Part shown: positions 1 through 9,397 of the stretch, piece after piece
How positions within the stretch are numbered: position 1 is the stretch's first letter
Layout of the letters: every line of letters starts with the position of its first letter
Source of the DNA: Bacteroidia bacterium
GTDB lineage: Bacteria; Bacteroidota; Bacteroidia; Flavobacteriales; Flavobacteriaceae
Assembly (NCBI GenBank): GCA_030431695.1
Contig: JAUIIU010000009.1
Location: 1 to 64,000, forward strand
Direction: 5' to 3'
DNA: 64,000 nt
The notes under the pieces: generated by a model
What the model was told of the DNA's origin: nothing
Seen by the model: only the letters and a program-made list of their open reading frames with translations
Database searches by the model: none
Position numbers and translations under genes: made by a program

Positions 1-179
1 TCAAACCCAATGCCCTGAAACTGAATATAGAAAACTACCAGAAAAAGATGCTGGAGACCTGGGAAAGCATGCCGAACTACTTCATCACTTCCTCCAGCAA
101 AGGTTACGGCAGGGAACAACTGCTGGACTATATCGAAGCCGTCAATATGGAGCTAGCTGCTCTCGAACGAGGGCGATAA
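1..179 (+). CDS. C-terminal fragment of ribosome biogenesis GTP-binding protein YihA/YsxC (EngB)
   Basis: Open frame from the window edge to TAA 177-179, ...KMLETWESMPNYFITSSSKGYGREQLLDYIEAVN; typical EngB C-terminus (SSxKGxGREELLxYI). Confidence 0.7.
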   Translation, partial: KPNALKLNIENYQKKMLETWESMPNYFITSSSKGYGREQLLDYIEAVNMELAALERGR

Positions 180-507
180 GCGCTTCCACAGAATTGATCC
201 CATTGAATGTTTCTGAAGAAATAAAGACCTCCGGTCCGCTGTTGTCTATAATCATGGCGAGAGGCAGATCCTGCTCCGCCAACCAACCGAAACCGAACTC
301 TTCCAGGTATTCATCCTTGTGAAGAAATCGCATATCATAGCCGGAATTTTTTCTGAATTCCTTCCACTCGGTTCTTTCGGTAAAAGTTCCGAAAGTAAGT
401 TCACAAAGTTTGCAAGGGTAGGTCGACGGACTTACGATCTTGTGCATGGAATCAAGTGCTGCATTAACAGTACCCGAGTTGGCGTTATACACAAACACCA
501 GGGTCAT
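142..507 (-). CDS. conserved hypothetical protein
   Basis: 121 aa ORF directly downstream of gldC; tail-to-tail overlap with the EngB 3' end. Confidence 0.65.
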   Translation of the reverse strand: MTLVFVYNANSGTVNAALDSMHKIVSPSTYPCKLCELTFGTFTERTEWKEFRKNSGYDMRFLHKDEYLEEFGFGWLAEQDLPLAMIIDNSGPEVFISSETFNGINSVEALIALVREQLAPY

Positions 508-842
508 TAATCCTTCTTCAGCTCGAGCTTTTCAGCAAAATAATCGCAGAAATCCCGCATTGTCGCCGCCATCTTATCGTTTGCAGTGGCTCGCTCGAAA
601 GTATGCGACATAGCCATAAGGGTCTGGTGAAAAAATACGTTCATCTCGTCCAGCGGCATGTCCTTTGTCCACAGGTCGATACGAAGCGCTTCCTGCGCCT
701 GGTGATCCCAAACCGATAGCAGCATAGCCTTGGTCGGGCTGTTGTCTATGCCTCCGTCCGGTGCAGACCAGTTCAGTTTTTCGGGGATTCGATTTTCATC
801 CAGGCCTACATTTATCTTGATTTCTGAAGTATGTTTCGACAT
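507..842 (-). CDS. gldC: gliding motility protein GldC
   Basis: MSKHTSEIKINVGLDENRIPEKLNWSAPDGG..., adjacent to gldB. Confidence 0.9.
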   Translation of the reverse strand: MSKHTSEIKINVGLDENRIPEKLNWSAPDGGIDNSPTKAMLLSVWDHQAQEALRIDLWTKDMPLDEMNVFFHQTLMAMSHTFERATANDKMAATMRDFCDYFAEKLELKKD

Positions 843-1798
843 TATCTTGCGGGTTTGTATTTTGAATTCTTGAATATCTCCTCAGGTGTTTTGATCATCA
901 GCTGCGGAACCGTGACGTCGTTGTTCGCCATGTACGCTCTTACGATCTGCCAACCGATGAATCGACCTATCATCCCGGGAGATTCGTTATCGATCTCCAG
1001 GTAGAATTTTGAAAATGGGGCCGGGTTAATGAACCGCCCGGACAATTTCGCATCGGTGCTGTACAGTAATTCGTTCTCGATGAAGTAACGCCAGATATCG
1101 GACTCATTGTCAAAGGCCCACTGCATCTCTTCTTCGGTATAACCCATTCGGTCCGCTTCCGAAGTTTCAGGAAGCCAGACATCTTTCAAATAGAGTTCTT
1201 TTCCGAAGTAAACCATTTGAGAGAGCAGATCACGATTCCTGGGCCTACTGATCAACTGACGGGCATATGAGGTTGCCACATCCGGCCCTATCTGAGATGG
1301 TTTTAGATTTTTAGATACATATTGTTTAATCCCCTGGTAGAATTCGTGCTCCTCACCCAGGTAGGTATCCAGCCCCAGGACCAGCAGGGTGTCTGCCACA
1401 ATAGCCTTATTCTGGTAATCGACATCCGAAGTAACCGTCACCACGGTTGGAGGCTCGAATTCGGGGAAATAGTATTCGACATGCTGAAACAAGGGCACCA
1501 GCTGGTCTTCCAACTCCGAATTGTCCGGAAACGCCTTTTCAACGGCATCGAACAGCTGTCGTTGCAGGCTGTCCTTCATCCTTCCCTCCCAAATGCTATC
1601 GTGGAATTGTTCGGGGAAGAACACAGGGAATTTCTGTTTGAGCGCAGGAAGGTCGGTTATGGTGGCCCTGGCAAATTCCTTATCGAATCTCAAAATTTCC
1701 ACATCCATGGGAATTGCCGCGATCTCCTTTTCAATCCTGTTCTTACTTGTGCAAGAGACTAGTAGCAATACCAGGATCAGTACGCCGAACATTCTCAT
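842..1798 (-). CDS. gldB: gliding motility lipoprotein GldB
   Basis: Lipobox LVSC after MRMFGVLILVLL; GldB-like sequence; ORF track start is 1828, lipoprotein start more likely ~1798. Confidence 0.88.
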   Translation of the reverse strand: MRMFGVLILVLLLVSCTSKNRIEKEIAAIPMDVEILRFDKEFARATITDLPALKQKFPVFFPEQFHDSIWEGRMKDSLQRQLFDAVEKAFPDNSELEDQLVPLFQHVEYYFPEFEPPTVVTVTSDVDYQNKAIVADTLLVLGLDTYLGEEHEFYQGIKQYVSKNLKPSQIGPDVATSYARQLISRPRNRDLLSQMVYFGKELYLKDVWLPETSEADRMGYTEEEMQWAFDNESDIWRYFIENELLYSTDAKLSGRFINPAPFSKFYLEIDNESPGMIGRFIGWQIVRAYMANNDVTVPQLMIKTPEEIFKNSKYKPAR

Positions 1799-1902
1799 AT
1801 TACTGTCGTTTGCAATTCTTAACGCCACCGGCTTTTATAAATTTTACTTTTGAGTTACTTTTGTGCGCAAAGGTACCATTATAAACGCAGATTCGCTTCA
1901 CT

Positions 1903-2694
1903 ATGCAAACCGAAAAAGTTATTGATCATATAGTAAACTGGCTTAGGGAATATGCCGAGAATGCAGGGATGAAGGGATTTGTGATCGGTGTTAGCGGCGG
2001 TATAGATTCGGCGGTGACCTCGGCTCTCTGCGCACGTACCGGCCTCGAACTCCTCTGCCTTGAAATGCCGATCCACCAGGCCTCCTCGCAAGTTAACAGG
2101 GCGATGAATCACATTGGCTGGCTGCAGGATAATCACGATAAGGTATCCATGATCCGGGTGAACCTGACCCCGGTATTCGACGGCCTTATCGAATCCTTGC
2201 CACCCGTTGAAGATGAAGAATCGCGTTTCATGGCACTGGCCAATACCAGGGCCCGTCTTCGAATGACCAGTCTCTACTATTTTGCGGCCCTGAAAAAATA
2301 CCTCGTAGCCGGAACAGGGAACAAAGTGGAAGATTTTGGTGTTGGATTCTTCACCAAATATGGAGACGGAGGTGTGGACCTGAGCCCTATTGCCGACCTG
2401 ATGAAAAGCGAGGTGTATGAGATAGGTCGCTTCCTGGGTGTGAACCAGGAGATATTAGACGCCGCCCCAACCGACGGTCTGTGGGGTGATAACAGGACGG
2501 ATGAGGACCAGATCGGGGCCAGCTATGACGAACTGGAATGGGCCATGAAAATGCAGGCCGAAGGTAAGGAAGCAACAGATTTTGAAGGCCGTGAACGAGA
2601 AGTGATGACCATCTACATACGTCTCAATTCGCTCAATCAGCACAAAATGATACCGATTCCGGTTTGTGAAATCCCCCTACATCTGAAAAATTAG
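1903..2694 (+). CDS. nadE: ammonia-dependent NAD+ synthetase
   Basis: SGGIDSAV ATP-pyrophosphatase motif, 263 aa, no glutaminase domain. Confidence 0.93.
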   Translation: MQTEKVIDHIVNWLREYAENAGMKGFVIGVSGGIDSAVTSALCARTGLELLCLEMPIHQASSQVNRAMNHIGWLQDNHDKVSMIRVNLTPVFDGLIESLPPVEDEESRFMALANTRARLRMTSLYYFAALKKYLVAGTGNKVEDFGVGFFTKYGDGGVDLSPIADLMKSEVYEIGRFLGVNQEILDAAPTDGLWGDNRTDEDQIGASYDELEWAMKMQAEGKEATDFEGREREVMTIYIRLNSLNQHKMIPIPVCEIPLHLKN

Positions 2695-2850
2695 GCACTT
2701 TCAACGAGTTTTTCCTACGTTGAACGAAATTTCCTATGAAGGAAAATTCTTTTCTTTAGTTTTGATTTGTAGTATTTCTATTACAAAAAACCTCACGCTT
2801 AAGACAATTACAATGTCTCTGTTGTCTTAAGTAATAAGACAAATTTGGAC

Positions 2851-3483
2851 ATGAAGAAAATTTTTATTGCTGATCATCACCCGGTTACAAGAAAGGGGAT
2901 AGCTTGTATGCTGAAGAAGAACGATAATTTTGAGATTATCGGGAAAGCAAACAATGGTGATGAACTGTACAAGAGCTTACAGGAAGAAAAACCCGATATC
3001 CTGATCATGGAGATCGATATGCCCCACATTAACGGAATAAACGCATTGCGAGGCATCAAAACCGAATTCCCGGAAGTACGTGTCCTCATTTTCTCTACAC
3101 ATCCTGAAGAGATCTACGCACTGCGATCCATCAAATCAGGAGCCGCCGGTTACGTCCCCAAAACCGCTTCCACCAAAGTATTTTTAAAAGCACTCAAACA
3201 GATCGCCAAAGGAGGTATCTTCCTGAACGAAGACCTTACTTCCACCTTTACCAGCAGGAATGTTGGTGAGACCAGTGCGATCAGCCGTTACAAAAAGCTC
3301 AGCTCTCGCGAGATCGAAGTATTGAACCTCCTTTCCAGCGGAAAACGCAACAAGGATATTGCCAATGCTTTGAATATCAATGAGAAAACGGTAAGTACCT
3401 ATAAAACGAGGCTTTTAAAGAAATTGAAAGTGGACAACCTTGCCGACCTCATCCACCAGTCGCGCATGTTCCAGTTCGGGTAA
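2851..3483 (+). CDS. LuxR/NarL-family response regulator with atypical receiver
   Basis: Receiver domain plus HTH (LSSREIEVLNLLSSGKRNKDIANALNINEKTVSTYKTRLLKKL). ATG at 2851 preferred to TTG 2845. Confidence 0.9.
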   Translation: MKKIFIADHHPVTRKGIACMLKKNDNFEIIGKANNGDELYKSLQEEKPDILIMEIDMPHINGINALRGIKTEFPEVRVLIFSTHPEEIYALRSIKSGAAGYVPKTASTKVFLKALKQIAKGGIFLNEDLTSTFTSRNVGETSAISRYKKLSSREIEVLNLLSSGKRNKDIANALNINEKTVSTYKTRLLKKLKVDNLADLIHQSRMFQFG

Positions 3484-3484
3484 T

Positions 3485-5452
3485 TTATAACACCCTTCGT
3501 AGTTTAGCGGAAAGCACATCCCTGAGGATGGTGTAATCGGAGATATTTTCCATCACCGACTTATCCTCGTATTCCCCATCCTTTACCGGGCTTTTGGAGA
3601 GTTCTTCGATCTTGGACGTTACCAGGTGACGCCTTAGGTTGAGTATGGTTTCACTCACCATCTGTGAGATGGTATGCTTCTTTTCCTTCACATAGATATC
3701 CTTGCGCTCCCAGTCGTGAAGATTGTATTTCTCTTCTTCCATCAAGATATGGGTCACCGCCTCGGCCTTTTCCGGTTGTAACTGGTTTACCAGCAGATCG
3801 ATCTTCAGGTCCTGTTGCTGGTTCAGTTTTTCGATGATCTCATAATACAATTCCCTAAAATCCTCGTTCATAAATTCTATCTCGTCGTCCTGCAGGTCGA
3901 GGAAGATCTTTTCGAACACGCGTGTTTGATTCTTCTCCGGCACAAAGGTGATCTCCCCGGACTCATTGGTCTCGAGGATCAGGTCTTCAAATTCTTCTTC
4001 CACATTGCCGTATAACAACAATAATTCGATGATCTTCCGCTCCAGTTCGAACTGAACATCCACTTTGGAAGGTGTTTGCCTTTCAGCGGTTACCACCCCC
4101 ATGGTTTCCAGCGGAGGTTGCTGTTGCTTTTTCCTCCCGGCTTCTCTTCGTTCCTTCTGAAGTATTTGAGCCAGAGTATTGAAGAGTACTTCTTCGGAAA
4201 TGTCCATAATGCGGGCACATTCCTTGATATATACCTCCTGCTTGATCAGGTCCGGTATCTTCGAAATACTCACCACCATATCCCGAATGGTCTCTGCTTT
4301 TTTCAATGGATCATCCTTGGCTTCGGAGGCCAGTAGTGAAGCTTTGAAATTGATGAAATCGGTGGCGTTTTCTTCCAGGTAGGAATTCAGCGTATCCAGC
4401 GTATTCGCACGTGCAAAACTATCCGGGTCTTCTCCATCAGGGAAGGTACAGATCTTCACATTCATACCCTGTTCAAGGATCAGGTCCACACCACGTAGCG
4501 ATGCTCTCAAACCTGCAGGGTCACTGTCAAAGAGCACCGTGATATTCTTTGTGAGTCGGTTGATCAAACGTATCTGCTCCGGTGTAAGGGCTGTACCCGA
4601 GGATGACACCACGTTCTCGATCCCGGTCTGGTGAAACTGTATCACGTCTGTATATCCTTCCACAAGAAAGCAGTTGTCTTCCTTGGCGATAGCCTGCTTA
4701 GCCCTGAAAATCCCGTAGAGTACCTTGCTCTTGTGATAGATGTCACTTTCGGGGGAATTCAGGTATTTGGCCGCTTTCTTGTCGTTGGTAAGTATCCTCC
4801 CACCGAATCCGAGTACACGGCCACTCATACTTTTAATGGGAAACATAACTCTCCCCTTAAAACGGTCGAATTGCTTTTCCTCTTTTACAATGGTGAGTCC
4901 TGTTTTCTCCAGGAACTCCAGCTTATAGCCGTCCTTGATGGCCTTGTCGGTAAACGCGCTCCACTCATTGGGGGAATATCCCAGTTCGAACTTCCGGATC
5001 GTTTCTTCAGTAAAGCCGCGTTCTTTGAAGTATGTTAGCCCTATCGCCTTACCTTCCTCCGACTTGAACAGTGTATTCACAAAATAATCCCTGGCGTATT
5101 CACTAACCAGGTAGAGGCTTTCCCGTTCGTTGGCCAGTTGCTTCTGCTCGTCCGTCTGTTCGGTTTCTTCGATCTCGATGCCGTACTTCTTGGCCAGGTA
5201 GCGTATGGCTTCAGGATAAGTGAAGTGCTCGTGCTCCATCAGAAAAGCCACAACATTTCCTCCTTTTCCACTACTGAAATCCTTCCAGATCTGCTTGACA
5301 GGCGACACCATGAAACTGGGAGTGCGTTCATCGGTGAACGGGCTCAGGCCTTTGAAGTTGCTACCGGCCTTCTTCAATTGTACAAAATCACCGATCACCT
5401 CCTCGACGCGGGCGGTTTCGAATACATTGTCTATGGTGGTTTTTGAAATCAA
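3485..5452 (-). CDS. dnaG: DNA primase
   Basis: Full-length DnaG with TOPRIM core (LVEGYTDVI, SSSGTALT, FDSDPAG); N-terminal CHC2 domain with replaced Zn ligands. Confidence 0.95.
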   Translation of the reverse strand: MISKTTIDNVFETARVEEVIGDFVQLKKAGSNFKGLSPFTDERTPSFMVSPVKQIWKDFSSGKGGNVVAFLMEHEHFTYPEAIRYLAKKYGIEIEETEQTDEQKQLANERESLYLVSEYARDYFVNTLFKSEEGKAIGLTYFKERGFTEETIRKFELGYSPNEWSAFTDKAIKDGYKLEFLEKTGLTIVKEEKQFDRFKGRVMFPIKSMSGRVLGFGGRILTNDKKAAKYLNSPESDIYHKSKVLYGIFRAKQAIAKEDNCFLVEGYTDVIQFHQTGIENVVSSSGTALTPEQIRLINRLTKNITVLFDSDPAGLRASLRGVDLILEQGMNVKICTFPDGEDPDSFARANTLDTLNSYLEENATDFINFKASLLASEAKDDPLKKAETIRDMVVSISKIPDLIKQEVYIKECARIMDISEEVLFNTLAQILQKERREAGRKKQQQPPLETMGVVTAERQTPSKVDVQFELERKIIELLLLYGNVEEEFEDLILETNESGEITFVPEKNQTRVFEKIFLDLQDDEIEFMNEDFRELYYEIIEKLNQQQDLKIDLLVNQLQPEKAEAVTHILMEEEKYNLHDWERKDIYVKEKKHTISQMVSETILNLRRHLVTSKIEELSKSPVKDGEYEDKSVMENISDYTILRDVLSAKLRRVL

Positions 5453-5507
5453 ATGAAGCGATTCAGCAGCCTATAAAAATACTATTATTTTTACTTTCTG
5501 AAGGTAC

Positions 5508-5534
5508 AAAAAAAGGCTCCCTCAGGAGCCTTTC
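5508..5534 (-). terminator. intrinsic terminator downstream of 5554-6612
   Basis: GGCTCC-CTCA-GGAGCC hairpin (5515-5530) with a T tract in minus orientation. Confidence 0.85.
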
Positions 5535-5553
5535 AGAATAAAACTGTATTTCA

Positions 5554-6612
5554 CTAATCCATATCGAAGCGCAAGCCAAGCGAGATGTTTCGCTGCTCGA
5601 CGGGATTATCCTTGAAGATGGTGTTGAGATCATACTTCACGTAAAGGGCCGTATCGCGCCAACCAAGATAAGCACTAAGCCCATATATGAAATTGTTCGC
5701 GTTGAAGTTGCCCTTCTGCTTCTCCTTGATCTCCTGCCCCATATCGTCGTATCGAAGTTTCTGTCTTGTTCCCAGTCGGAAACCTGCATAACCCCCTACT
5801 CCTAGTTTGATCTTCTTATGGGTCGAATAGCGGAAATAGGTATCCTTCTCGATCTTTTTTGAAGGTCCCACCTCAAAATGAACAGGGAACACCAGGTTGT
5901 CCACCCGGAATTTCGACTTGTCCAGTTCCAGCGGGTAGGTCATCAATTCGGTTTGCGATCCCGTATCCACAAAGTACTGGTTGTCTTCGGGTTTCAGACC
6001 ATTGAACTGGAAGGAGAATCCATACTTCACCCTCAGCCAGTTGCTTTCCTTAAAGACACGGGTCTTCCAGGCCCAGCCCAGTTCAGCAAAACGGCTACCA
6101 CCGAGTTTGTACATATCATCACCCAGTTCTCCGTCCACGATCACATTGTTCAAACCAAAGGCAAATACAAAATCGCTGGTTGTTCTGCGATCGTATTTAC
6201 GGGCCCTGCTATTCTTACCAATCCAGATAAAGGCATCATCGTCGTCTTCACCACCTATACGCAATACCAGCCGGTCCGTATCGTCATTGATCACGCCAAC
6301 GTCGTCGTTACGTTTCAGCAGTTCGATCTTGTTATCGATGATCGCCAGGCGATTCTCGATGTTCATGGCATGCTTTTCAGCTTCCCGTTGCTTAAGAGTA
6401 CTGGCCTCTTCCTCTGTGATCTCTCCCAGGTCCAAACGTTGGTTTATTCCTTCAACCGTAACCTTCAGTGCTTCTTTTTCTTCGGAAACCACGCGTTCCT
6501 TGGTCGCTTCAAGAACCTCGATCTTGTTCAGTATCTCTGTCTCCTGGGCCTGGGTTACGGCCATACTTAATACCCACACCGTGATTGCGGTGCATAACGT
6601 AATTAGTCTCAT
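5554..6612 (-). CDS. outer membrane beta-barrel-type hypothetical protein
   Basis: Signal peptide, coiled-coil N-terminus, aromatic-terminated beta strands (...ISLGLRFDMD). Confidence 0.65.
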   Translation of the reverse strand: MRLITLCTAITVWVLSMAVTQAQETEILNKIEVLEATKERVVSEEKEALKVTVEGINQRLDLGEITEEEASTLKQREAEKHAMNIENRLAIIDNKIELLKRNDDVGVINDDTDRLVLRIGGEDDDDAFIWIGKNSRARKYDRRTTSDFVFAFGLNNVIVDGELGDDMYKLGGSRFAELGWAWKTRVFKESNWLRVKYGFSFQFNGLKPEDNQYFVDTGSQTELMTYPLELDKSKFRVDNLVFPVHFEVGPSKKIEKDTYFRYSTHKKIKLGVGGYAGFRLGTRQKLRYDDMGQEIKEKQKGNFNANNFIYGLSAYLGWRDTALYVKYDLNTIFKDNPVEQRNISLGLRFDMD

Positions 6613-6662
6613 AAATGTTCAGATTTAGTTCCGCCAGTGGCGGAGTGATTGATGAATAGTTG

Positions 6663-7472
6663 TTAATTGTTACGTTCGGCCACGGCGGTTCGGATCTTTT
6701 CGAAACTCTCGCCAAGGGCGTCGAATACCTTATCCCTGAAACTGCGTTCCAGTTCGAATTCCACGTCTTCCAGCAAGGCTGTGGCATCTACTTTGTTGGT
6801 TTCAGAGTTCAATATTCGCCTGTCACTGATCTCCCTCTGTGCCCGGGTGAGCAGGGCATCGATCTCTTCCGGTGTGACCGTACTGTTCGTTTTGATCCTG
6901 TTATTCACTTCAGCAACCACCTCGTCTATTTTACCCTTCACATAATCCTCATCATTCACAGGCTGCTCGTTGTTTTTTAGTTTTTCATTTTCAACTTTCG
7001 CGATGTGCTTTTGCTCAATATTCATTTCGGGAATGATCTCTTCAGGTAAAGCTGTTTTTTTCTTAACCTCCGACCTGGCAATGATAGATTTGTTCTCCTG
7101 AAATTCCTTTGTTCTTTGGTTCTCTTCGGAATTGGTCGATTCCACTGCTATTTCAGTTTCAGATCGCTGATTATCCCGGACGATCTCCTCGGGCGTTGGT
7201 ACAGTTTCGGTGTCGAACATTTCAGGTTCCACCTGCTCCTCCACGATCTCAATGCTTCCTGCATCATTGGCCGAATTCAGGAAAACTGATGCCAGGATCA
7301 GGATGCCGATGAAACTAGCTGCGATAGCGAACCAGGTATTTCTACCTATTCCTCTTTTCTTCTCTTCCTTCCCCAGCCTTGCCTCAAGCTTTGCCCATGC
7401 ATCAGCCGACGGATTGATCTCCCGCTCCTGCATTTTCTCCCTGATATGGTCTTCGATCTTATTGGGTGCCAT
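6663..7472 (-). CDS. single-pass membrane protein, probable partner of the adjacent ECF sigma factor
   Basis: One TM segment (NTWFAIAASFIGILILASVFL) after ~45 aa; start overlaps the end of the sigma gene. Confidence 0.6.
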   Translation of the reverse strand: MAPNKIEDHIREKMQEREINPSADAWAKLEARLGKEEKKRGIGRNTWFAIAASFIGILILASVFLNSANDAGSIEIVEEQVEPEMFDTETVPTPEEIVRDNQRSETEIAVESTNSEENQRTKEFQENKSIIARSEVKKKTALPEEIIPEMNIEQKHIAKVENEKLKNNEQPVNDEDYVKGKIDEVVAEVNNRIKTNSTVTPEEIDALLTRAQREISDRRILNSETNKVDATALLEDVEFELERSFRDKVFDALGESFEKIRTAVAERNN

Positions 7473-8025
7473 AATTAATAGTATTTTGTTTGGTGATCAT
7501 CGCCTGAAGCATGCTTCGGGCCTTCGATAGTTGCGATTTTGAAGTTCCTTCCGAAATCTGAAGTAACTCACTTATTTCGCTGTGTTTGTATCCGTCAACG
7601 ACATAAAGGACAAAAACAGTCTTGTAGCCGTCGGGCAAGGCGTCGATCAGTTTCTGAATTTCTTCAGCTTCCAGTTCAGAATCAATCTCAGCCGAATGTT
7701 CCAATGAGTTTTCTATCACCGACTCATCCTTGAAAAACAACTTTTTCTGCCTTCTCAGTTCCGAAAGGGATTCGTTTACCATGATCCTCCGTATCCAGCC
7801 TTCGAAACTCCCCTGCCCCGAATAGGTATCGATCTTTGTGAACACCTTGAAGAATCCGTTCAGCATCACCTCTTCAGCCAGGTCATTGTCCCGAAGGTAC
7901 TGCCGGCACACACTCATCATCCTTGGCGAGAACAACTCGAATAGTTCGTGTTGAGCTTTCCTGTTACCTTTCGAAACACTTTTTATCAGTGCCGAATAAT
8001 TCTTATGTAAGGAGACCAGTTTCAA
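7459..8025 (-). CDS. RNA polymerase ECF-type sigma-70 factor
   Basis: Sigma-70 region 2 (LFELFSPRMMSVCRQYLRDNDLAEEVMLNGFFKVF) and region 4. Confidence 0.92.
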   Translation of the reverse strand: MKLVSLHKNYSALIKSVSKGNRKAQHELFELFSPRMMSVCRQYLRDNDLAEEVMLNGFFKVFTKIDTYSGQGSFEGWIRRIMVNESLSELRRQKKLFFKDESVIENSLEHSAEIDSELEAEEIQKLIDALPDGYKTVFVLYVVDGYKHSEISELLQISEGTSKSQLSKARSMLQAMITKQNTINYGTQ

Positions 8026-8254
8026 ATCGGGCTTCGCTAGTTGCTTCTATTTTTAAAAGACGGACATTTTTTTAAAAGGGTTGCCTGGGGGGTGAAAAAT
8101 TTTTACTTCTCAATTCCCTCACAGCGGCATAAATCACAAAATACAATGATTAAATCTCAAATAATAACCAAAGAGTCAAATACCAAAAATCGATCCAATT
8201 GAATATTGGTATTTATTTGATATTTGGAATTTGACTTTTGTTAATTAATTATAA

Positions 8255-9232
8255 CTATTTCTTCCTGTCGATCACGTAATTCACCATTAGTTCGAGGGAA
8301 TCCCTGTAGTCGGAACCGGGATAAGCTGAAAGGATCTCCAGGGCCTGACTTTGATATTCCTTCATTTTCTGAGTAGCGTATTCTAGTCCGCCGATCTGCT
8401 TAACGAAAGTGATCACCTCCTTCACCCTCTTGCGGTCCTTGTTGTGATTCTTGATGGAATTGATAAGCCATCTCCTGTCTTTGTCTGAAGTATTATTGAT
8501 GGCATAGATAAGCGGCAGGGTCATTTTCTTTTCCTTGATGTCGATCCCGGTAGGTTTCCCGATCTTCTCCTCCCCGTAGTCGAAGAGGTCGTCCTTGATC
8601 TGGAAGGCCATCCCTATAAGTTCCCCGAACTTCCGCATGCGCTCCACTTCCTCATCGGGAGCATTAACGGAGCGTGCACCCATGGCACAACAGGCGGCGA
8701 TAAGGGTAGCTGTTTTTTGCCGAATGATCTCGAAGTACACATCTTCGGTAATGTCCAGGGAGCGCGCCTTCTCTATCTGAAGCAGCTCGCCTTCGCTCAT
8801 CTCACGAACGGCCACTGAAATGATCTTCAGCAGGTCGAAATCGTCGTTGTCGATGGAAAGCAATAATCCCTTTGAAAGTAAATAATCCCCAACCAGCACA
8901 GCGATCTTGTTCTTCCACAATGCATTAATACTGAAAAACCCACGACGGCGGTTGCTGTCGTCCACCACGTCGTCATGCACCAGGGTAGCAGTATGGATCA
9001 ATTCGATAACCGATGCTCCCCTGTAGGTACGTTCGTTCACCTCGCCATTGTTTGTCATCTTCGCGATCAGGAAGACGAACATGGGTCGCATTTGCTTACC
9101 CTTTCTATTTACAACATAATGGGTGATCCTGTTCAGAAGGGAAACTTGTGAAGACATAGCCCCTGAGAACTTCTTCTCGAATAGTTCCATTTCATTCTCA
9201 ATAGGGAGTTTTATTTGAGAGGCTATTTTCAT
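8255..9232 (-). CDS. polyprenyl (octaprenyl-type) diphosphate synthase
   Basis: Two Asp-rich motifs (LVHDDVVDDSNRRRG; FQIKDDLFDY). Confidence 0.93.
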   Translation of the reverse strand: MKIASQIKLPIENEMELFEKKFSGAMSSQVSLLNRITHYVVNRKGKQMRPMFVFLIAKMTNNGEVNERTYRGASVIELIHTATLVHDDVVDDSNRRRGFFSINALWKNKIAVLVGDYLLSKGLLLSIDNDDFDLLKIISVAVREMSEGELLQIEKARSLDITEDVYFEIIRQKTATLIAACCAMGARSVNAPDEEVERMRKFGELIGMAFQIKDDLFDYGEEKIGKPTGIDIKEKKMTLPLIYAINNTSDKDRRWLINSIKNHNKDRKRVKEVITFVKQIGGLEYATQKMKEYQSQALEILSAYPGSDYRDSLELMVNYVIDRKK

Positions 9233-9397
9233 TGGATACAAATGTAAAAACGATTTGTCATTGACCCATATCGAATAACTAATTAATTTGAACCAGTTTT
9301 TTCCCTATAATATCGTTTTTTTACAGTTTTTAGAAGATTGTTCTTTATATTTACAGCAATTATCAATGAATGCTTAATTTAATTAATATTTAATCTT

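Noticed and set aside
1322-1762. Plus-strand ORFs inside gldB (146 aa and smaller)
   Set aside because: Antisense shadow ORFs; amino-acid composition is unlike real proteins and gldB is well supported.
5878-6628. Two long plus-strand ORFs (230 aa and 215 aa) opposite 5554-6612
   Set aside because: Shadow ORFs of the secreted minus-strand protein; Ser-rich/low-information translations.
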